Shown: positions 53,876 through 63,857, counted from the stretch's first letter. The stretch: 64,000 bases of DNA from Phycisphaerales bacterium (GCA_022072615.1 JAJVHS010000006.1:1-64000); one strand, 5' to 3'. Program-made: numbers and translations. Notes: generated by a model from the letters alone, not told the origin.

Positions 53876-55393
53876 ATGTTTGAATCGATTTCGGTCGGTG
53901 TGCGCGGGAAGTGCGAAGTGCTGGTGCTCGGCGTGTTCCAGGGGGCCGGTCAGAAGGACAAACCCCTGCTGGACCGTCGCCTGGCCGAGATGGACGGGAG
54001 CGCCACGGCGTCCGACGCCCTGAAGCGTGCCGAAGCGACCTGCGAGGCCGGGTCGGTGATCGAGGCCTATGTCGGCAAGCCGCTCAAGTCCGGGCACACC
54101 CGGGTGTGGCTGCTGGGGATGGGGAGGAAGGACTGCTTCAAGACCGACGTCCTGCGGACCGCGGCCGCGAACCTCGGCCGCAAGCTCGCGGCCTCGAAGT
54201 GTTCGTCAGCCCAGATCGAGGTCATGCCCCTGTGCACGGCGTCGAAGATCGATGCCACCAGCGCGGGCATCGCGGTGGGCGAGGGCCTCGGGCTCATCGG
54301 CTGGGTGTGCGACCAGTTCAAGGGGACCGGCGGCAAGAAGACCGAGCGCCACCGGCTCGGCGTGATCGGCGGCGGCGAGCGGTTCGAGGCCGGGATCGAG
54401 CGCGGACTGGCGCTGGCGACGAGCACCAACTACACGCGCACGCTGAGCCAGACGCCGCCCAACATCGCCACCACGGGATACATGGCCGACCAGGCTCGGA
54501 AACTGGCGAAGGAGTGCGGGCTGGCGTTCCGCGAGTTCGAGGGTGATGTGCTCGAACGCGAGCGGCTCGAGGGCCTGATCAACGTCGGCAAGGCGAGCGA
54601 GAACAAGCCTCGGATGGTGCGGCTGGAATACCGGCCCCGCGGGCGGGGTGGTCGGGCTTCGCAGAAGCCGATCGTGCTCGTGGGCAAGACGATGACCTAC
54701 GACACCGGCGGCCTGTCGCTGAAGATCAACAACGGCATGGTGGGGATGAAGCGTGACAAGGACGGCGGGTGCGCGGTGCTGGGCGCGATGCACGCGATCG
54801 CGACCGTCATCAAGCCCAACCGGCCAGTCGTGGCGCTGCTGTCGATCGCAGAGAACTCGATCTCAGACGAGGCGTACCGGCCCGACGACGTGATCACGTA
54901 CCGCAACGGCGTCACGGTGGAGGTCACCAACACCGACGCCGAAGGACGGCTGGTGCTCGCCGACGCGCTGTGCTGGGCGTGCGAGAAGGAAGACCCGGCC
55001 GCGATCATCGACCTGGCGACGCTGACGGGCGGCGTGGTCGTCGCGCTGGGGTCGACCTACTGCGGCATGTTCTGCGAGGACGACGGCCTGCGCGGCAAGG
55101 TGGAACGAGCGGCGTCGGTCGCGGGCGAGCGCGTGTGGCGGCTCCCGATGCACGAGGAGTACCGCGAGCTCATGAAGAGCCCGGTCGCGGACATCCTCAA
55201 CAGCAATCCCAACCGCAAGGCGCACCCGATCCAGGGCGCGGCGTTCCTGAGCTACTTCGTCAAGGACAACATCCCCTGGTGCCACCTGGACATCGCCGGC
55301 GTACACGTGGCCGACGGCAACAAGGGCTGCTACATCGAGGGCCCGACGGGGTGGGGCGTGCGGACGCTGGCGAACCTGGTCGAGCAGTGGTGA
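53876..55393 (+). CDS. Leucyl aminopeptidase (M17)
   Basis: A 505-residue cytosolic metallo-aminopeptidase. The two-metal site is recognisable: VLVGKTMTYDTGGLSLKIN (Lys and Asp) , MVGMKRDKDGGCAV, and the family signature NTDAEGRLVLADALCWA with catalytic Arg. The N-terminal macro-like domain covers residues 1-170. ATG 53876 has GGAG six bases upstream; the frame extends upstream to 53234 without meaning, antisense to the propeller gene. The second-ligand loop reads KRDKDGGCAV in place of the more usual K-x-D-M-x-G-A-A, still with Asp. Nothing suggests an operon. The cell would use it in peptide turnover. Confidence 0.93.
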   Translation: MFESISVGVRGKCEVLVLGVFQGAGQKDKPLLDRRLAEMDGSATASDALKRAEATCEAGSVIEAYVGKPLKSGHTRVWLLGMGRKDCFKTDVLRTAAANLGRKLAASKCSSAQIEVMPLCTASKIDATSAGIAVGEGLGLIGWVCDQFKGTGGKKTERHRLGVIGGGERFEAGIERGLALATSTNYTRTLSQTPPNIATTGYMADQARKLAKECGLAFREFEGDVLERERLEGLINVGKASENKPRMVRLEYRPRGRGGRASQKPIVLVGKTMTYDTGGLSLKINNGMVGMKRDKDGGCAVLGAMHAIATVIKPNRPVVALLSIAENSISDEAYRPDDVITYRNGVTVEVTNTDAEGRLVLADALCWACEKEDPAAIIDLATLTGGVVVALGSTYCGMFCEDDGLRGKVERAASVAGERVWRLPMHEEYRELMKSPVADILNSNPNRKAHPIQGAAFLSYFVKDNIPWCHLDIAGVHVADGNKGCYIEGPTGWGVRTLANLVEQW

Positions 55394-55446
55394 CCACCAC
55401 GCGGTGAACGTCCGAGACCCGAAAGCGATCCCGATGCAGAATGACA

Positions 55447-55479
55447 AAGGCCGCCGTGAGCTTGGCTCGCGGCGGCCTT
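55447..55479. terminator. Bidirectional terminator between the two peptidase genes
   Basis: A 15-bp stem with one wobble (arm AAGGCCGCCGTGAGC at 55447-55461, partner GCTCGCGGCGGCCTT at 55465-55479) and loop TTG. Short T/A tracts on both sides suit termination of both convergent genes (stops at 55393 and 55511). Confidence 0.8.
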
Positions 55480-55510
55480 GTTCCTGGGCTCGGATATCTC
55501 GCGCGGCGGA

Positions 55511-57496
55511 TCAGTTGCCGGCAATGTGCTGGTCGAGGAACCGCACCATGCGGTCGTAGTAGAGCAGCCGGTTGTCGAGCTTGGCGAAGCCGTGCCCCTC
55601 ATCGGGGAAGACCATGAGCTGGGGCATGAGCGCGGGGTTGTCCTTGGCCTGGGCCCGAAGCGCCATGGCGAGCTGCACGGCCTCGTCGATGGGCACGCGC
55701 GGGTCATTGAAGCCGTGCGCGATGAACATCGGGACCTTGATCTTCTCGACCTGCCTGAGGGGGGAAATGGACGTCAGGAACTCCGGGTCGGTCAGCGGCC
55801 CGTACTCGACCTCGCGCAGCTTGCGGCGGTAGCCGGCGGTGCGCTCCAGGAACGTCTGGAAGTTCACGATGCCGACGATGTCGATGCCCGCGCCGAACAC
55901 GGGCTTGCCCGAGTTCTGGTCTTCCACCAGGCACGCGACCGACATGAACCCGCCGTACGACCCGCCGTAGGTCGCGATCTTGCCCGGGGCCGCGTAGCCC
56001 TCGCCGATCAGCCACCGAGCCGCCTCGACGCCGTCCTTCACGGAGTTCCAGCGGTTCTTGTAATCATCGAGCATCTGGAACGACCGCCCGTACCCGGTCG
56101 ACCCGCGCACGTTGGGCATCATCACGCCGTAGCCCTCCGCGACCAGGTACTGGATCACGGCGCTGAACGACGGGCGGTGCTGGCCTTCGGGCCCGCCGTG
56201 GTAGTTCACGACGAACGGGACCGGGGTGCCCTTCGCAGCGCCCTTGGGCAGGAACACGAACGCGGGGATCTCGAGCCCGTCGAACGACTTGTAGCGCACG
56301 AGCTCGGGGAGCTGGAACGTCTTGAGATCGATCCCCTGCGTGTCGGTGAAGGTGCGCTGCGTCGCCTGAACGCGGGCCCGCTCGCCGACCTGCGTCGGCA
56401 CCGTGTAGGAATACGCGACGTTCGCGGACCGGGCGTTGCTCAGGGTCCACGTGATCGTCCGGTTCCGCAGGTCCGAGAGCGAGACCACGCCCTTCTCGAT
56501 CGGCGGGAGGACGATCGCCGAGAATTCGGGCACCTTGAACAGGTGCAGCACGCCGTAGCCGTCCTCGTTGGTCACGACCGCCAGCAGGTCCTTCTCGTGG
56601 CTGATCGACGCCGAGTCAACCTCGAAGTTGCCCAGGCGGCTGATGGGCTGGGTGACCGCGCCCGAGGCAAGATCCTTCACGTAGAGCTGCCGCCGGCCGT
56701 CGGCGATGTCCGACAGCATCAGCACCTGCTTCTCGCCGGGCAGGAAACCCACGGCGTCGTTGGCCCGGGTGCCCGGCTGCGCGCCCGGGATCTCGATCGG
56801 GAGTTCCTTCAGCTCGCCGCTGGCGGCGTCGAGCAGGTACACGGTCGTGTCGGACGCGCTCTTGTACTGCTGAACCAGCAGCATGGACCCGTCCTCGGTC
56901 GCGTCCTGAACGGACCAGGACCCTTCCTTCGCGAGGATGCGCGTGGTCTTGCCGGTCTGGCCGGGGGCGGCGAAGTCGTAGCGGTACAGGTAGAAGTCGT
57001 TGGGACTGGTGTCGTTGGCCGAGTAGTAGAAACCCGATGAATCGTGCACCCAGCTCGTCACGGCGTGCTGCACCTTCGGGTTGTCGGTGATCGCGATGGT
57101 TTCGCCGGCGGGGCCGACCATGTAGATCTGCGTGTTCTCGTTCCCGCCGACCGCGGCCGTCATGAGCACGCGCGACCCGTTGGGCGCGACGCTGTAGCCC
57201 GAGATCCCGTCGCGGAAATCGCTGACCCGCTCGAGCCCGCCCGCCGACGCGTCGGCCGTGCCGGTCCTGGACCTGTAGAGCTGGTTGACGCCGTCGGGCC
57301 AATCGACCACGTACAGCGACCCATCAGGGAGCACGGTGGGCCTGGTCGGTGTTCTGATCTTGAGGAACCTCTCGATGCTCGGCGTGGTCGCGGACTGCGC
57401 GGCCGGCGTCGGCGACGGTGCCGGCTGCGCCCACGTTCCGGGAGCGGCCAGGAGCACCGCGAGAGACGAGAGGACAAGCGTTCGAGCAGGACTCAT
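55511..57496 (-). CDS. Exported S9-family (prolyl oligopeptidase-like) peptidase
   Basis: A 661-residue serine peptidase with a signal peptide (residues 1-23, ending TWAQP). The N-terminal two thirds form a beta-propeller with blades such as TRPTVLPDGSLYVVDWPDGV and SGYSVAPNGSRVLMTAAVGG. The alpha/beta-hydrolase domain contains the nucleophile in TYGGSYGGFMSVACL (about 512), the Asp in HGFNDPRVPIDEAV (about 598) and the His in FPDEGHGFAKLDN (about 632). VNYHGGPEGQHRPSFSAVIQ supplies the oxyanion region. It should cleave short peptides in the periplasm. Ribosome site AGGAGG is strong. Single gene. Confidence 0.93.
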   Translation of the reverse strand: MSPARTLVLSSLAVLLAAPGTWAQPAPSPTPAAQSATTPSIERFLKIRTPTRPTVLPDGSLYVVDWPDGVNQLYRSRTGTADASAGGLERVSDFRDGISGYSVAPNGSRVLMTAAVGGNENTQIYMVGPAGETIAITDNPKVQHAVTSWVHDSSGFYYSANDTSPNDFYLYRYDFAAPGQTGKTTRILAKEGSWSVQDATEDGSMLLVQQYKSASDTTVYLLDAASGELKELPIEIPGAQPGTRANDAVGFLPGEKQVLMLSDIADGRRQLYVKDLASGAVTQPISRLGNFEVDSASISHEKDLLAVVTNEDGYGVLHLFKVPEFSAIVLPPIEKGVVSLSDLRNRTITWTLSNARSANVAYSYTVPTQVGERARVQATQRTFTDTQGIDLKTFQLPELVRYKSFDGLEIPAFVFLPKGAAKGTPVPFVVNYHGGPEGQHRPSFSAVIQYLVAEGYGVMMPNVRGSTGYGRSFQMLDDYKNRWNSVKDGVEAARWLIGEGYAAPGKIATYGGSYGGFMSVACLVEDQNSGKPVFGAGIDIVGIVNFQTFLERTAGYRRKLREVEYGPLTDPEFLTSISPLRQVEKIKVPMFIAHGFNDPRVPIDEAVQLAMALRAQAKDNPALMPQLMVFPDEGHGFAKLDNRLLYYDRMVRFLDQHIAGN

Positions 57497-57557
57497 CGAT
57501 GATACTCCTCCTTCCGTGACGACCGGCCCGTTCCCCGCGAGCCGGCGTCCGGTCGGT

Positions 57558-57833
57558 TCAGCCGGCGATCAGGTATACGACAAACCCTGCCACGAGCGTG
57601 ACAGCGGTCACCAGGACCCACCTTGGCACCTTGTGGTCGGCCTGCGAGAAAACATGGCCGCACTTATGGCACCATTCGACCTCGTCGTAGACGTCGGCTC
57701 CGCACGACGGGCAGGGCCGTGTCTCTCCGCCGAAGCGTTCGAGATCGGCGTCCTGCGGTCCCTCGTCGACCTCCGAGAACGAGCGCTGGCTCGGCATGGA
57801 CGGACCTCCGCAGCAGGATCCCTTGCAGGACAT
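57558..57833 (-). CDS. Small zinc-ribbon tail-anchored protein
   Basis: A 91-residue protein. The start MSCKGSCCGGPSMPSQRSF is Cys-rich; then PCPSCGADVYDEVEWCHKCG (about 40-60) is a C-x2-C...C-x2-C zinc ribbon of the rubredoxin-like/zinc-ribbon_2 type. A single C-terminal helix (WVLVTAVTLVAGFVVYLIAG) anchors it in the membrane with the ribbon inside. Function unknown. It lies 61 bp downstream of nothing on its own strand and upstream of the S9 gene (which starts at 57496), so the two could be one transcript. Confidence 0.7.
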   Translation of the reverse strand: MSCKGSCCGGPSMPSQRSFSEVDEGPQDADLERFGGETRPCPSCGADVYDEVEWCHKCGHVFSQADHKVPRWVLVTAVTLVAGFVVYLIAG

Positions 57834-58191
57834 GACCCAATCGTAGTGGGCCGGCGGGGGCCGCGGAAGGTCGCGGGCGAGCGCGCGTGCGGAAACCCCT
57901 GCCCGCCTTGCGGCTGGGACAGGGGTGGAGGGAAATGAGGTTGGCCGACCGGCACCGGAGGCCGGGAAGCCACCTGCGGGTGCGCTTATACACCGATCCG
58001 TGAAAGGAACTTCGCGACCGGGCCTTTTTTCTTTGCAGGGAAATGAGGTGACGGGCGGAGCGCAGGCTCGGCCGAACGACGCGCACGAAAGTGTCACCTC
58101 CGTGCAGTGCTTGCGCCGATGAAATCGGCGCTGGAAGCGCCGGCGGCTGCGATCCGCAGTCGTCGGAGTGTCCTGGAAGGGAGACGCCGGC
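57834..58191. other. Divergent intergenic region
   Basis: 358 bp between the small zinc-ribbon gene and the HTH-TPR gene. It should contain both promoters. A T-rich stretch at 58024-58036 (CTTTTTTCTTTGC) stands out, but no convincing stem precedes it and no conserved site, repeat or RNA gene was recognised. Confidence 0.5.
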
Positions 58192-59439
58192 ATGGAAGCC
58201 GAGTCTGCGCGCCGCGCAAAGGTCGATCAATTGCTCGACCTTGCGGGCACATACAAGGGTCTGTCAAGGCGCCAGCTCGCCGACGCGCTGGGCCGAGACC
58301 AGACCAAACTCACACCCGCCTCGGGCAATCCCAAACTCGACTACCTCGTGCGCCTGGCCGAGATCCTCGACTGGCACGTCGGCGATGTCGCCGAGGCGAT
58401 CTGGGATGAAGGCGAGACGCTCGCCGACGGTCCCGGCGAAGCCCGCGACTTCGCCGCGCTCAACGACCAGGCCCGGGCCGCCCACCGGGCCGGCGATTTC
58501 CGCGGCATGATCCGGTCCGCTCGCCACATGTGGATGGTCGCACGGACGCCGCAGGAGCGGGCGCTCTCGATGCTCCGCGAGTCGGGCGGCTGGGACGGCC
58601 TGGGACGCTACGCCCAGGAGCTGGAGGTGCTCCGCCGCGGCCTGGCCGAGCCCGCCATCGAGGACGACACCCGTCTCCTTCTCACCGCGAACCTCGCGAA
58701 CACCTACTTCACGCTCGGACACCTGGTCGAAGGCCGAGCCGTCGCCCGTGACCTGGTCGACCGGCTGGAGGCCCAGTGCCCGGTGGCCCGTGCTCCTCGG
58801 GCGGCGCTGGCGTTCTCGCACTACGTGCTGGGGAACGCGGCCCGCACGCTCGCGGGTCACGAACCATCGAAGGTCGAGTCGCACGCGCGTGAGGCGATAC
58901 GGTCGTACAAGGCCTCGTCGCAGCTTTACCTGTCGCTCGCCGACGAGTTCGGCAACAGCGCGTGGCGCGGCATCGCCAACACCTGCCAGGGGGGCATCAT
59001 CGTGTGCGAGGTCGATCTCGCGGCCCGCACCGCCGCGTCGGCCGTGGAGGATCTCATCGAGGGGCTGGGCGCGGTGATCGACGCGTCCGACGGGCTCGTG
59101 GGCGACCGGCTGGAGAGCTACGGCTGGTGGTGCGTGTTCGGCTGCGAGACCGCCCTGCGGCACATGGACGGTCCGGACCAGGGACGAGCCGTCGCGATCT
59201 TCACCAACAAGGGGTACGAGATCGCCGACCGCTTGAACAACTGGGCGATGCGCGAGCGGCTGTTCACGCTCGAGTACGTCCAGCGCCACCGCGCTGCCGA
59301 AGCCGGCGACCCCGTCGCCGACTGGGCGATCGATCAGGAGGAGATCAAGGTGATCGTGGGGACCATGGGCCGTTTCCCGATGTTCCGCTCGACCGGCTGG
59401 AAGATTCTCCAGTCGGCGACGGTGGTTGACGAGCGGTAA
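58192..59439 (+). CDS. HTH-TPR regulatory protein
   Basis: A 415-residue cytoplasmic protein. The N-terminal 60 residues have an XRE-like helix-turn-helix layout (SRRQLADALGRDQTKLTPAS, KLDYLVRLAEILDWHVGDVA). The rest is all-helical with TPR-like repeats: ALNDQARAAHRAGDFRGMIR, RYAQELEVLRRGLAEPAIED, LANTYFTLGHLVEGRAVARD and AIRSYKASSQLYLSLADEFG. This is the layout of peptide-responsive or partner-responsive regulators (RNPP-like), though no closer family is claimed. ATG 58192 is preferred over the open frame to 58168. It is followed by the small PEP-CTERM gene after 14 bp and may control or be co-transcribed with it. Confidence 0.72.
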   Translation: MEAESARRAKVDQLLDLAGTYKGLSRRQLADALGRDQTKLTPASGNPKLDYLVRLAEILDWHVGDVAEAIWDEGETLADGPGEARDFAALNDQARAAHRAGDFRGMIRSARHMWMVARTPQERALSMLRESGGWDGLGRYAQELEVLRRGLAEPAIEDDTRLLLTANLANTYFTLGHLVEGRAVARDLVDRLEAQCPVARAPRAALAFSHYVLGNAARTLAGHEPSKVESHAREAIRSYKASSQLYLSLADEFGNSAWRGIANTCQGGIIVCEVDLAARTAASAVEDLIEGLGAVIDASDGLVGDRLESYGWWCVFGCETALRHMDGPDQGRAVAIFTNKGYEIADRLNNWAMRERLFTLEYVQRHRAAEAGDPVADWAIDQEEIKVIVGTMGRFPMFRSTGWKILQSATVVDER

Positions 59440-59453
59440 CGAGGGGAGAAGCG

Positions 59454-59999
59454 ATGCGCAGGATCAAAGAGAAAGTTTCAATCGATCGCACTTCCCTCCG
59501 CGTTCTCGCGGCGGTGCTCGTACCGGGCCTGTCCGCGGCATCGGCATTGGGACAGCAGTCGAGCATGACCGGGCCGACCAAGTCCGGCAGCGGCGGTGCG
59601 CTCATCAAGGGCCACAACGAGCAGGGCAAGAACACCGTGCCCGGCGGCGGAACGGGTGCCACCGGCTCCGAAGGGGGCTCGGCGGGCAACCCCAACTTCG
59701 GCGGCGACATGCGCATGACCTCCGGCGACGGCGGCGGCGGTGACGGCGGCAAGCTCATCGACGGTGTCGATGAGTTCATCCGCCGCACATCGACCGGATC
59801 GTCCGCCGGCGGCGACATGGTCATCCCGCCGCCCGCCTCCGACCGCAATCTTCTCGATCCGCACGTGCTTCCGAGCACGTCGGCCGGGGGGACAGTTACC
59901 GGCACGCACGTGTTCCCGGTCGGGACCGTGCCGGCGCCGGGTTCGCTTGGGCTGGTCGGCGTGGGCCTGGTGCTGGCGGTTCGGCGTCGAAGGGTCTGA
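59454..59999 (+). CDS. Small exported PEP-CTERM protein, Gly/Ser-rich
   Basis: A 181-residue exported protein. A signal peptide at about 1-34 ends ASALGQQ. The mature part is low-complexity Gly/Ser/Thr/Asn (GGGTGATGSEGGSAGNPNFG) and lacks a fold. The tail VPAPGSLGLVGVGLVLAV plus RRRRV is the same VPAP-type exosortase signal as in the protein encoded at 225-1178. It likely becomes a surface- or matrix-attached disordered protein. The ribosome site GAGGGGAG is strong. It lies 14 bp after the HTH-TPR regulator. Confidence 0.8.
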   Translation: MRRIKEKVSIDRTSLRVLAAVLVPGLSAASALGQQSSMTGPTKSGSGGALIKGHNEQGKNTVPGGGTGATGSEGGSAGNPNFGGDMRMTSGDGGGGDGGKLIDGVDEFIRRTSTGSSAGGDMVIPPPASDRNLLDPHVLPSTSAGGTVTGTHVFPVGTVPAPGSLGLVGVGLVLAVRRRRV

Positions 60000-60143
60000 A
60001 TCGGATCAGGCGACAGGGTTATCCGACCAGGAACCTCGGACCCGGGGGCCGGCGTACAGTCATTCAGGTGGGAAGGCCTTCCGGAGTCCGAACCCGGCTG
60101 GAAGGCCTGCCGATAGCCACACGTGGAGAACGGGTCGTCACAC

Positions 60144-63100
60144 ATGCCCGACCACGCGCCACTGGATCCCAGGACGCTGCCGGCTTCGATCGCGCCCGCG
60201 CCTCATGCGGGTGGCGACGTCGCTCCGGTTCTGAACGGCCTCGAGCGGCTGCGGACCGCGGCATGGACGCTGCTCGTGCTCGGTGCGGCCGCCGGAATCG
60301 TCGGCGTGGCGGCGGCGGTGCTGACCACTGCGGCCGTTGCCGACTTCTACCTGCGAACGTCCGCAAGCCTGCGGATGGTCCTGCTCGTCCTCGGGCTGGC
60401 GGGGCTCTGGACGCTGCTCCGCAGGCGACTGGGGCCGGCGGTCCGATTCAGGCCCTCACTGACGGAAATCGCGCTTCGGGTCGAAAGAACCGAGGCCGCA
60501 CAAGCCGCCGGGCTCACCGGACGCCTCGCCTCGAGCCTCGAGCTCGCTTCCGGCGGCCATGGCGCGGTCGATCGGGAGCGTTCCGCCCGGCTGGTCCACG
60601 AAGCGCTCGACCGGTTCCGTCGATCACCGGATGCGGCTCGGATTCTCAAGTCGGGGCGCACGTGGCGGGCACTGGGTGTCATGCTCCTGCTGCTGCTGCC
60701 CGGGTTCGTACTGGCGGTGTGGCAGCCTGCCCTCGCGGGGATCGCGGCGCGACGCCTGCTGACGCCGTGGTCCGACGCCGCCTGGCCCAAGCGCACGCAG
60801 CTCGCGGACCTCACCGGCGTCACGGTGCACTCGTCACGCGCGTCGCTGCCCGTCCGGGCCGTTGTGCAGCACCGCCTGTCGCAGACCCCCGATGTCTGGG
60901 TGAAGTACCGCACGATCGTCGACGGCACCCCGGGGCCGTGGCGGGAAGACCTCCTCACTCCTCAGGGCCGGCGTGTTCGCTCGTCGCAGTCGGGGATTGA
61001 AGGCGACCTGTTCGAGCGTCTCATCGAGCCCGGCGCCTCCATGCCCGAAGAAGCGGCGGTCTCGAAGGGCGACGTTGAACTCGAGTACAGCTTCGAGAGC
61101 GTCGATGACCGCACCGACCCGGTCCGGTTGCGGCTGGTTGATCCGCCGGTGATCCTGACAGCGCAGGTGGAGGTGACGCCGCCCGCGTATGTCGAGGCCG
61201 GCGGGCCGGTCGCTTCCGCGGCGTTCGTCCGCGGCGTGCAGCGCATTGATGACGGCTCGGCGGTGTCGCAGGTGGGGCCGGTGCTCGCGGGTTCCTCGGT
61301 CGCGGTGCGAGCCACGCTGAACAAGCCGGTCGATTCCCCGGAGAATCCTCGGTCGGTGTTCGCGGGCGACATGCCCGCGGATGCCCGAGTCCGAGCAATC
61401 GATTCTGACTGGTTGATCACGTTCACCACTGAGTCGTCCGCTCGGCTGGTGCTGCTCCCGCAGGATCAGTACGGGATTGTGAGCCCGACCGAAACCGTCC
61501 TTGCGATCTCGGTCCAGGCGGACCAGCCGCCGGCGGCCTCGGTGCTCGTGCCCGCGCAGGACGAGGGTGTTCTGCCGACGGCTGTCGTCCCGATCGAAGG
61601 CGAGGGACGCGACGACGTCGCGCTGCGGTACGCGGCGATCGAGTACCAGGTGGTGGGTGCGGCCGCCGGTTCGCAAGGCGCAACCACGCCGCCCGGGCCC
61701 GCGGTGGAACTGGCCAGGATTGCGGCGCAGCCCGCGGCCGCGGACGCCGTTCAGGTCCGTGTAACGGGCGAGCTCAGGCTCGCCGAACTGGGCGTGAAGC
61801 CGGGTGACGAGGTCGTCGTGTCGGCGCTGGCAAAGGACATCTACCGGCGCGGGGACGTCGAGCACGACGTCGCCCGTTCCGCCGGACGCAAGCTGCTGGT
61901 CATCTCCGAAGCGCAGCTCATCGACCAGGTCCGCAGCGAGCTCGCCGCCGTGCGTGATGCCGCGATGCGGCTGGATCGCGACCAGGAAGAACTGGTGCGC
62001 AAGCATTCCCAGCAGACGGCCGGGCAGCAGGCGGCGGCGCAGCGTTCGGTGACCCAGCGCCTCACCCCGCCCGCCGAACTCATTGAACGGCTCGCCCAGC
62101 GCATCGAACGCAACGGGCTCGCCGACGACGCCATGAAGGGGATGCTCAGCGACGCCGCGGCGACGCTGCGGTCGGCGGCGGAGCACTCCGATCGGGCCGC
62201 CACCGCGCTGGATCGAGCCGAGCGAGCCGCCGACGCCGGTCAGGATGCGGATCAGGAGAACCAGGCCGCTCGCGACGCCCAGGATCAGGTGCGAGAGGAA
62301 CTCGCCTCGCTGGTCGGCATGCTCGACCGCGGCCAGGACGGCTGGACGGTGCGGCGCGAAGTGCAGAACCTGCTCGACCAGCAGCGGGAACTGATCGACC
62401 AGACCCGCCAGGTCACGCGGGACAGCGCGGGCAAGACGGCCGATTCGCTGACCGCGTCGGAACGCGACCGGCTCGCGGAGCTCGCGCAGCGTCAGCAGGA
62501 ACTCTCGACCCGCGCCGAGAACGCCATCTCCGAACTGCAGCGCCGGGCAGAGTCGCTCCAGCAGAACGACCCCGGCCAGGCCCAGGCCATGAAGGACGCG
62601 GCCAAGGAAGGACGCGATCAGAAGCTCGCGGCCACGCAGCGCCAGGCCGCCAAGGCGATCCAGGAGAACCGGTCGCAGTCGGCCAACGAGCTCCAGCAGA
62701 AGGCGGCGGAGGCGATGGAGCAGATGCTCCAGCGCTTCGACAACTCGCAGCAGCAGCGCGACGAGGCGCTGCGGCGCGTCCTGGCCGACCTTCGCCAGCA
62801 GCTTGAAGCGCTGGTCCGCCAGCAGAAGACGGAAATCGAAGACCTTTCGCAGGCCGGTGAAGACGTCGCCAGGGCCGGGCTCGACCGCGACATGATCGCG
62901 CTGCACGCGGCCACGCTCGGCCTGTTCGACAGCGTCTCGGCCGGGCCGGCGGCGGCGCGTCCGGTCGCCAAGCCGATCGAGACCGCCGCGCAGCACCAGT
63001 CCTCGGCGATCACCGAACTCCGAGCCGAACAGCCGCGAGTTCTGGTCGTCCGCGAGAGCGAGACCGCGAGCCTCACGTCCTTGAACGAGGCCGTTGAGCT

Positions 63101-63857
63101 CGCGCAGAAGATGGAGCAGCAGGCCGAGCAGCGCGACCAGGATCGCCAGCGCGCCGAGATTCTGGAGGCCTACCGGTCGGCGCTCGAAGAGCAATCCGCG
63201 ATCATGGACCAGACCGCCCCGCTGATCGCAAAGACGCTCGATCGCCGGCAACGCTCCACCGCTCGGGCGCTGGGCGAACGCGAGGAGGCCCTGAAGACCG
63301 TGCTTGCCGAGCTTCGCACCAAGAACGCCGAGATCGAGAACACCGTCGTCTTCAGCTTCGCGCACGACCAGCTCGACGTGGTGCTCACGCGAGCGGCCGC
63401 GGCTCTCAAGGGCGGTACGGCGTCCCGGTCGGTCGAGCGGGACCAGCAGTCAGCCGCCCTGCTGCTCAAATCGCTCGTGCAGGCCCTCTCCTCGGGCCAG
63501 CAGAATGACCCGTTCCGCGAAGGCGCCGACGAAGGGGGGTCCGGCGAAGGCGGCGCGGGCGGACAGCCCGGCGCCAACCAGCCCCGGCTCATTCCGGAGA
63601 TCGCCGAGCTCCAGGGGCTCAAGGGTCTGCAGGAAATCGCCAACATGCGCACCCGGGCCGCGTCCGAGGCAGGAGCGGATGCCTCCGAAGACGAAGTCAA
63701 AGAGATCCAGCGGTTCCAGCGGGATATCGCCGACCGCGCCAAGACGCTCCTCGAAAAGCTGAACAATCCGGAAACCGAGGACGGCTCCGAGACATCCGAC
63801 GAGCCCGGCGATGCGGACCAGCCCGGATCCCAGCCGCAGGAAGGCGGTGGCGCATGA
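60144..63857 (+). CDS. Large DUF4175-like membrane and coiled-coil protein
   Basis: A 1237-residue protein. The start is ATG 60144; GTG 60123 in the same frame is possible. Two membrane helices lie near 35-85 (TLLVLGAAAGIVGVAAAVLT, MVLLVLGLAGLWTLL), a third near 175-195 (ALGVMLLLLLPGFVLAVWQP). A large extracytoplasmic part follows: Ig-like strands (VILTAQVEVTPPAYVEAGGP, VLVPAQDEGVLPTAVVPIEG), then from about 600 to the end a very long Gln/Glu/Ala/Arg coiled coil (QRQAAKAIQENRSQSANELQ). This is the DUF4175-type layout, whose function is unknown. It overlaps the next gene by four bases, implying a complex of the two at the envelope. Confidence 0.8.
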   Translation: MPDHAPLDPRTLPASIAPAPHAGGDVAPVLNGLERLRTAAWTLLVLGAAAGIVGVAAAVLTTAAVADFYLRTSASLRMVLLVLGLAGLWTLLRRRLGPAVRFRPSLTEIALRVERTEAAQAAGLTGRLASSLELASGGHGAVDRERSARLVHEALDRFRRSPDAARILKSGRTWRALGVMLLLLLPGFVLAVWQPALAGIAARRLLTPWSDAAWPKRTQLADLTGVTVHSSRASLPVRAVVQHRLSQTPDVWVKYRTIVDGTPGPWREDLLTPQGRRVRSSQSGIEGDLFERLIEPGASMPEEAAVSKGDVELEYSFESVDDRTDPVRLRLVDPPVILTAQVEVTPPAYVEAGGPVASAAFVRGVQRIDDGSAVSQVGPVLAGSSVAVRATLNKPVDSPENPRSVFAGDMPADARVRAIDSDWLITFTTESSARLVLLPQDQYGIVSPTETVLAISVQADQPPAASVLVPAQDEGVLPTAVVPIEGEGRDDVALRYAAIEYQVVGAAAGSQGATTPPGPAVELARIAAQPAAADAVQVRVTGELRLAELGVKPGDEVVVSALAKDIYRRGDVEHDVARSAGRKLLVISEAQLIDQVRSELAAVRDAAMRLDRDQEELVRKHSQQTAGQQAAAQRSVTQRLTPPAELIERLAQRIERNGLADDAMKGMLSDAAATLRSAAEHSDRAATALDRAERAADAGQDADQENQAARDAQDQVREELASLVGMLDRGQDGWTVRREVQNLLDQQRELIDQTRQVTRDSAGKTADSLTASERDRLAELAQRQQELSTRAENAISELQRRAESLQQNDPGQAQAMKDAAKEGRDQKLAATQRQAAKAIQENRSQSANELQQKAAEAMEQMLQRFDNSQQQRDEALRRVLADLRQQLEALVRQQKTEIEDLSQAGEDVARAGLDRDMIALHAATLGLFDSVSAGPAAARPVAKPIETAAQHQSSAITELRAEQPRVLVVRESETASLTSLNEAVELAQKMEQQAEQRDQDRQRAEILEAYRSALEEQSAIMDQTAPLIAKTLDRRQRSTARALGEREEALKTVLAELRTKNAEIENTVVFSFAHDQLDVVLTRAAAALKGGTASRSVERDQQSAALLLKSLVQALSSGQQNDPFREGADEGGSGEGGAGGQPGANQPRLIPEIAELQGLKGLQEIANMRTRAASEAGADASEDEVKEIQRFQRDIADRAKTLLEKLNNPETEDGSETSDEPGDADQPGSQPQEGGGA

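Noticed and set aside
60834-63365. An 843-codon open frame antisense to the DUF4175-like gene
   Set aside because: Leu/Arg/Gly-rich mirror of a coiled-coil gene; no family features.
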